From Clostridia bacterium (GTDB lineage Bacteria > Bacillota > Clostridia > Christensenellales > CAG-138), in the NCBI GenBank assembly GCA_016293975.1, contig JAEDCW010000016.1, positions 1 to 34,036 on the forward strand: a stretch of DNA of 34,036 nucleotides, written 5' to 3'. Each line of letters starts with the position of its first letter. Position 1 is the first letter of the stretch. The position numbers and the translations under genes are program-made. The notes beneath the pieces are model-generated. The model did no database searches. It was not told the origin of the DNA and was given only the letters and a program-made list of their open reading frames with translations. Shown here in pieces: positions 31,531 through 34,036 of the stretch.

Positions 31531-33624
31531 TTACTTCGCGTCCTCGGGGAGCAGTCCCTTTCTCGTGAGGTCTATTTTGCCGTCGGGCTTAATGTCGATA
31601 ACCCTTACGAGTATCTCGTCTCCCAGTGAAACGACGTCCTCGACCTTCTCAACGCGCCTGTTGGCAAGCTTTGAGATGTGAACGAGACCCTTCTTGCCGG
31701 GCTTGAGTTCTACCTGTGCGCCAATGGGCAGTATCGAAACTACCTTGCCCAGATATACGTTGCCGACTACTATGTCGCGGACGATATCCTCTATCATCTT
31801 CTTTGCAAGCGTCGCAGCCTCGGAGTCCGGCGAAGCGATGAACACACGTCCGTCGTCCTCGATATCTATCTTTACGCCCGTCTCTGCGATTATCTTGTTT
31901 ATGGTCTTTCCGCCTGTACCTATGACCTCGCGAATCTTCTCGGGATCTATCGTGAAGCGTATGATTCTGGGTGCATACTTGGAAAGCTCTGCGCGAGATG
32001 CATCGAGAGTCTCAAGCATCTTGCCGAGTATGAACATTCTGCCGTCCCTCGCCTGTGCGAGTGCGCGAGTAAGTATCTGCTCGTCAATGCCCTTGATCTT
32101 TATGTCCATCTGAATCGCCGTGATACCGTCACGTGTACCTGCTACCTTGAAGTCCATGTCGCCAAGGAAGTCCTCAAGACCCTGAATGTCCGTCAATACA
32201 ACTATATTGTCGCTCTCCTCGTCCTTGATGAGACCCATTGCAACGCCTGCTACGGGCTTGCTAATCGGAACACCTGCGTCCATTAGTGCGAGTGTGCTGG
32301 CACAGATGGAAGCCTGTGAGGTCGAACCGTTTGAGCTTATGACCTCAGATACCACACGGATGGCATAGGGGAACTCGTCTTCAGTAGGAAGCACCGGCAC
32401 GAGAGCTCTTTCCGCAAGAGCGCCGTGACCGATTTCACGTCTTCCCGGACCGCGCATCATGCGTGCTTCGCCTACGCTGTATGGAGGCATGTTGTAGTGG
32501 TGGATATAACGCTTGAATTCTTCTTCTCCGATGCCGTCGAGCGTCTGTCCGTCACCCATTGCGCCCAATGTAGCGACGCTCATTACCTGAGTCTGACCTC
32601 TTGTAAATACTGCGCTTCCGTGTGTACGTGCAAACAGTCCAACCTCGCACCAAATGGGGCGGATGTCTGTGTATGACCTGCCATCCGGACGAATGCCCTT
32701 GTTGATTATCTTATCTCTTACTATTTCCTTTGTGAAACCGTAGAGTATATTATCTATGTCCTTTGCAGAGCCGGGGAATTCTTCCTCAAACCGAGCAATC
32801 GTGTCTGCCTTGACCTGTGTGGTACGGGCTTCTCTCTCTTTTCTGTCGAATGTATCGAGCGCCCAAACCATGTTCTTGAATGCGTATTCACGAACTCTTT
32901 CGGCAAGTGTCTCGTCGGGCTTATAGACCTCGACCTCGCACTTTTCCTTGCCAACCTCTGCGGCGATCTCGGAAATGAAAGCAACTATCTTCTTGATGTG
33001 TTCGTGGCCGAAGAGTATCGCCTTGAGCATCTCTTCCTCGGTTACTTCGTTTGCGCCCGCCTCAACCATCATGACTGCGTCCTTCGTGCCGGCAACTGTC
33101 AGATGGATTCTGCTCTTATCGCGCTGTTCGCTGTTGGGATTTAAAATATACTTGCCGTCTACATAACCGACGCTTACCGCGCCTACAGGTCCCATGAAGG
33201 GAGCTTCGCTTATGCTCAGAGCAATTGATGCGCCGTTCATTGCGAGTACATCGGGTTGAATGTCCTGCTCAACCGACATAACTGTGGCAATTACTTGTAC
33301 GTCGTTATAGAAGCCCTTCGGGAAAAGCGGTCTCAAAGGGCGGTCGATAAGTCTCGAAGTAAGTATCGCCTTCTCAGTGGGACGTCCCTCACGCTTTATG
33401 AAGCCGCCGGGAATTTTACCCACGGAGTAAAGCTTTTCTTCAAAATCGACCGAAAGCGGAAGAAAATCGACTCCGTCCCTCGCTGTCTTTGCTACGGTAG
33501 CACATACCATTACCGCGGTATCGCCACAGCGGACGAGGCATGAACCTCCCGCCTGTTCAGCGTAAGCTCCGGTTTCGACGGTCATCGTCCGTCCCGCAAG
33601 CTCCATTGAAAAAACCTTTTTCAT
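31531..33624 (-). CDS. pnp: Polyribonucleotide nucleotidyltransferase (PNPase)
   Basis: PNPase degrades RNA 3' to 5' using phosphate. The 697-residue protein has two RNase PH cores (GDTAVMVCATVAK and FKREGRPTEKAILTSRLIDRPLRPLFPKG in the first; GTRDGITAIQMDIKIKG in the second). A KH domain follows (IREVIGTGGKTINKIIAETG, near 560), then a C-terminal S1 domain (GNVYLGKVVSILPIGAQVELKPGKKGLVHIS). AGAAGGAGA precedes the ATG. In many Bacillota rpsO lies directly upstream; here the upstream region holds no rpsO within the window. Confidence 0.98.
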   Translation of the reverse strand: MKKVFSMELAGRTMTVETGAYAEQAGGSCLVRCGDTAVMVCATVAKTARDGVDFLPLSVDFEEKLYSVGKIPGGFIKREGRPTEKAILTSRLIDRPLRPLFPKGFYNDVQVIATVMSVEQDIQPDVLAMNGASIALSISEAPFMGPVGAVSVGYVDGKYILNPNSEQRDKSRIHLTVAGTKDAVMMVEAGANEVTEEEMLKAILFGHEHIKKIVAFISEIAAEVGKEKCEVEVYKPDETLAERVREYAFKNMVWALDTFDRKEREARTTQVKADTIARFEEEFPGSAKDIDNILYGFTKEIVRDKIINKGIRPDGRSYTDIRPIWCEVGLFARTHGSAVFTRGQTQVMSVATLGAMGDGQTLDGIGEEEFKRYIHHYNMPPYSVGEARMMRGPGRREIGHGALAERALVPVLPTEDEFPYAIRVVSEVISSNGSTSQASICASTLALMDAGVPISKPVAGVAMGLIKDEESDNIVVLTDIQGLEDFLGDMDFKVAGTRDGITAIQMDIKIKGIDEQILTRALAQARDGRMFILGKMLETLDASRAELSKYAPRIIRFTIDPEKIREVIGTGGKTINKIIAETGVKIDIEDDGRVFIASPDSEAATLAKKMIEDIVRDIVVGNVYLGKVVSILPIGAQVELKPGKKGLVHISKLANRRVEKVEDVVSLGDEILVRVIDIKPDGKIDLTRKGLLPEDAK

Positions 33625-33657
33625 CTAATTCTCCTTCTAATATACATTATCTCGAGT

Positions 33658-33666
33658 ATTATAGCA
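33658..33666 (-). promoter_or_regulatory. Extended -10 promoter of pnp
   Basis: On the minus strand TGCTATAAT is a perfect -10 with the TGn extension, 33 nt upstream of the pnp ATG. No clear -35 is present. Confidence 0.6.
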
Positions 33667-33939
33667 TAGTATTGTACATTTGGAGCATGGTACCGGTGTA
33701 TATTTTAGGCAATCTGCAAAAATACGCAGTTTCCTCAAAATTTAGCACTCCTATAGTAACACCGTGACAAGCACATAAGGGTTTGATACACCGCATCCAT
33801 GCCACGAGAGATATTCTCATTACACTTTTCCCCGAAACACCCGTCGCTATAAACATCGCTTCCGCCTCAAGAAACTCGCTGTTTCCGATATCGCCGCATG
33901 TACAGTGAATTCCGCAAGTGATATTCGGTTCTCCCATGC
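33667..33939. other. Gap upstream of pnp with a doubtful Cys-rich frame
   Basis: About 270 bp between the pnp promoter and a terminator. A minus-strand frame from ATG 33934 to the stop at 33659 begins MGEPNITCGIHCTCGDIG and has further Cys (WMRCIKPLCAC). It loosely recalls the Cys pattern of DUF1540 proteins but lacks a Shine-Dalgarno, runs over the pnp promoter and does not keep the Cys spacing. It may be a decayed gene or chance. Confidence 0.3.
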
Positions 33940-33973
33940 ACGTAAAACACAGCCCACCCCGAAGGGTGGGCTG
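33940..33973 (-). terminator. Terminator with UUCG tetraloop
   Basis: A perfect 10-bp stem, CAGCCCACCC / GGGTGGGCTG, has on the minus strand the stable loop C(UUCG)G and is followed by TGTTTTACG. It lies 33 nt after the stop of the gene that enters at the right edge. Confidence 0.85.
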
Positions 33974-34006
33974 CATCTTTACCTAATGAGGATTATGCTT
34001 TCTGAA

Positions 34007-34036
34007 TTACTTCTTCTTGTAGATAATGATTGCGGC
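34007..34036 (-). CDS. C-terminal end of a gene cut by the window edge
   Basis: The last nine codons of a minus-strand frame read AAIIIYKKK and stop (TAA). The hydrophobic run followed by a basic tail resembles the end of a membrane-spanning or wall-anchored protein. The strong terminator just downstream supports a real gene end. Identity cannot be told from so little sequence. Confidence 0.45.
   Translation of the reverse strand, partial: AAIIIYKKK

Noticed and set aside
31390..31629. Plus-strand frame with a GGAG before an internal ATG (MQSFAIGVLF)
   Set aside because: It is antisense to the pnp terminator and 3' end, with no family resemblance; the GGAG is probably chance.
32754..32984. 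Minus-strand small frame inside pnp
   Set aside because: It is an out-of-frame shadow of a highly conserved gene.
1..34036. CRISPR arrays, tRNA/rRNA genes, IS elements, prophage or attachment sites
   Set aside because: Both strands were read for regularly spaced repeats, transposase or integrase motifs and tRNA-like cloverleafs, and none was found. Short degenerate RNA genes could still be missed by eye.

Overview
The window looks like a chromosomal segment of an uncultured anaerobic Clostridia-type Bacillota, probably gut-associated. This is inferred from strong AGGAGG ribosome binding sites with frequent TTG starts, the order pnp - ylxY-like - M16 peptidase, a sepF/ylmE-type/divIVA division cluster, LexA boxes of the Gram-positive GAAC-N4-GTTC type, Lgt plus many lipoproteins with Pro/Thr-rich linkers, and a secondary alcohol dehydrogenase close to the thermoanaerobe enzyme. 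No phage, IS element, CRISPR array, rRNA or tRNA gene was seen. Coding density is high and most genes are housekeeping.

Left part (1-9303). A cobalamin riboswitch with an intrinsic terminator precedes a BtuF-like lipoprotein (-). Then come maf (-) and a membrane-anchored sortase-fold protein whose catalytic Cys position is Tyr and which carries a long Pro/Thr tail (-). A divergent plus-strand operon follows: lgt (with an odd Cys/His tail), pncB, a small lipoprotein, a sugar-binding-type lipoprotein and deoC, ended by a terminator. An AT-rich gap leads to a Zn/NADP secondary alcohol dehydrogenase.

Middle (9304-19642). On the minus strand are a metal-type permease with a His/Cys loop coupled to a second, divergent Lgt-family protein, a 41-residue Asn/Gln-rich microprotein, and a heterodimeric ABC exporter with one degenerate ATP site. 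An AraC/GyrI-like regulator (+) faces a lipoprotein polysaccharide deacetylase (-). A TetR - ABC ATPase - ABC-2 permease cassette (-) follows.

Right part (19643-34036). A tightly overlapping minus-strand operon reads queA - tgt - tsaE - tsaB - rimI - murI and covers tRNA modification, ribosomal protein acetylation and cell wall D-Glu. Facing it is a two-gene SOS cassette (+): an 82-residue protein and a Y-family DNA polymerase, under a near-consensus promoter flanked by two LexA boxes. The rest is minus strand: HlyD-like protein - YggS - SepF - DivIVA; then pnp, followed by a degenerate YlxY-type deacetylase, an M16 peptidase and an all-alpha dUTPase. The window ends in the last codons of another gene.

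The items most worth a second look are the Cys-less sortase-like protein, the SOS-controlled small protein paired with Pol IV, the Asn/Gln-rich microprotein, and the pairing of an Lgt-like protein with a putative metal permease.
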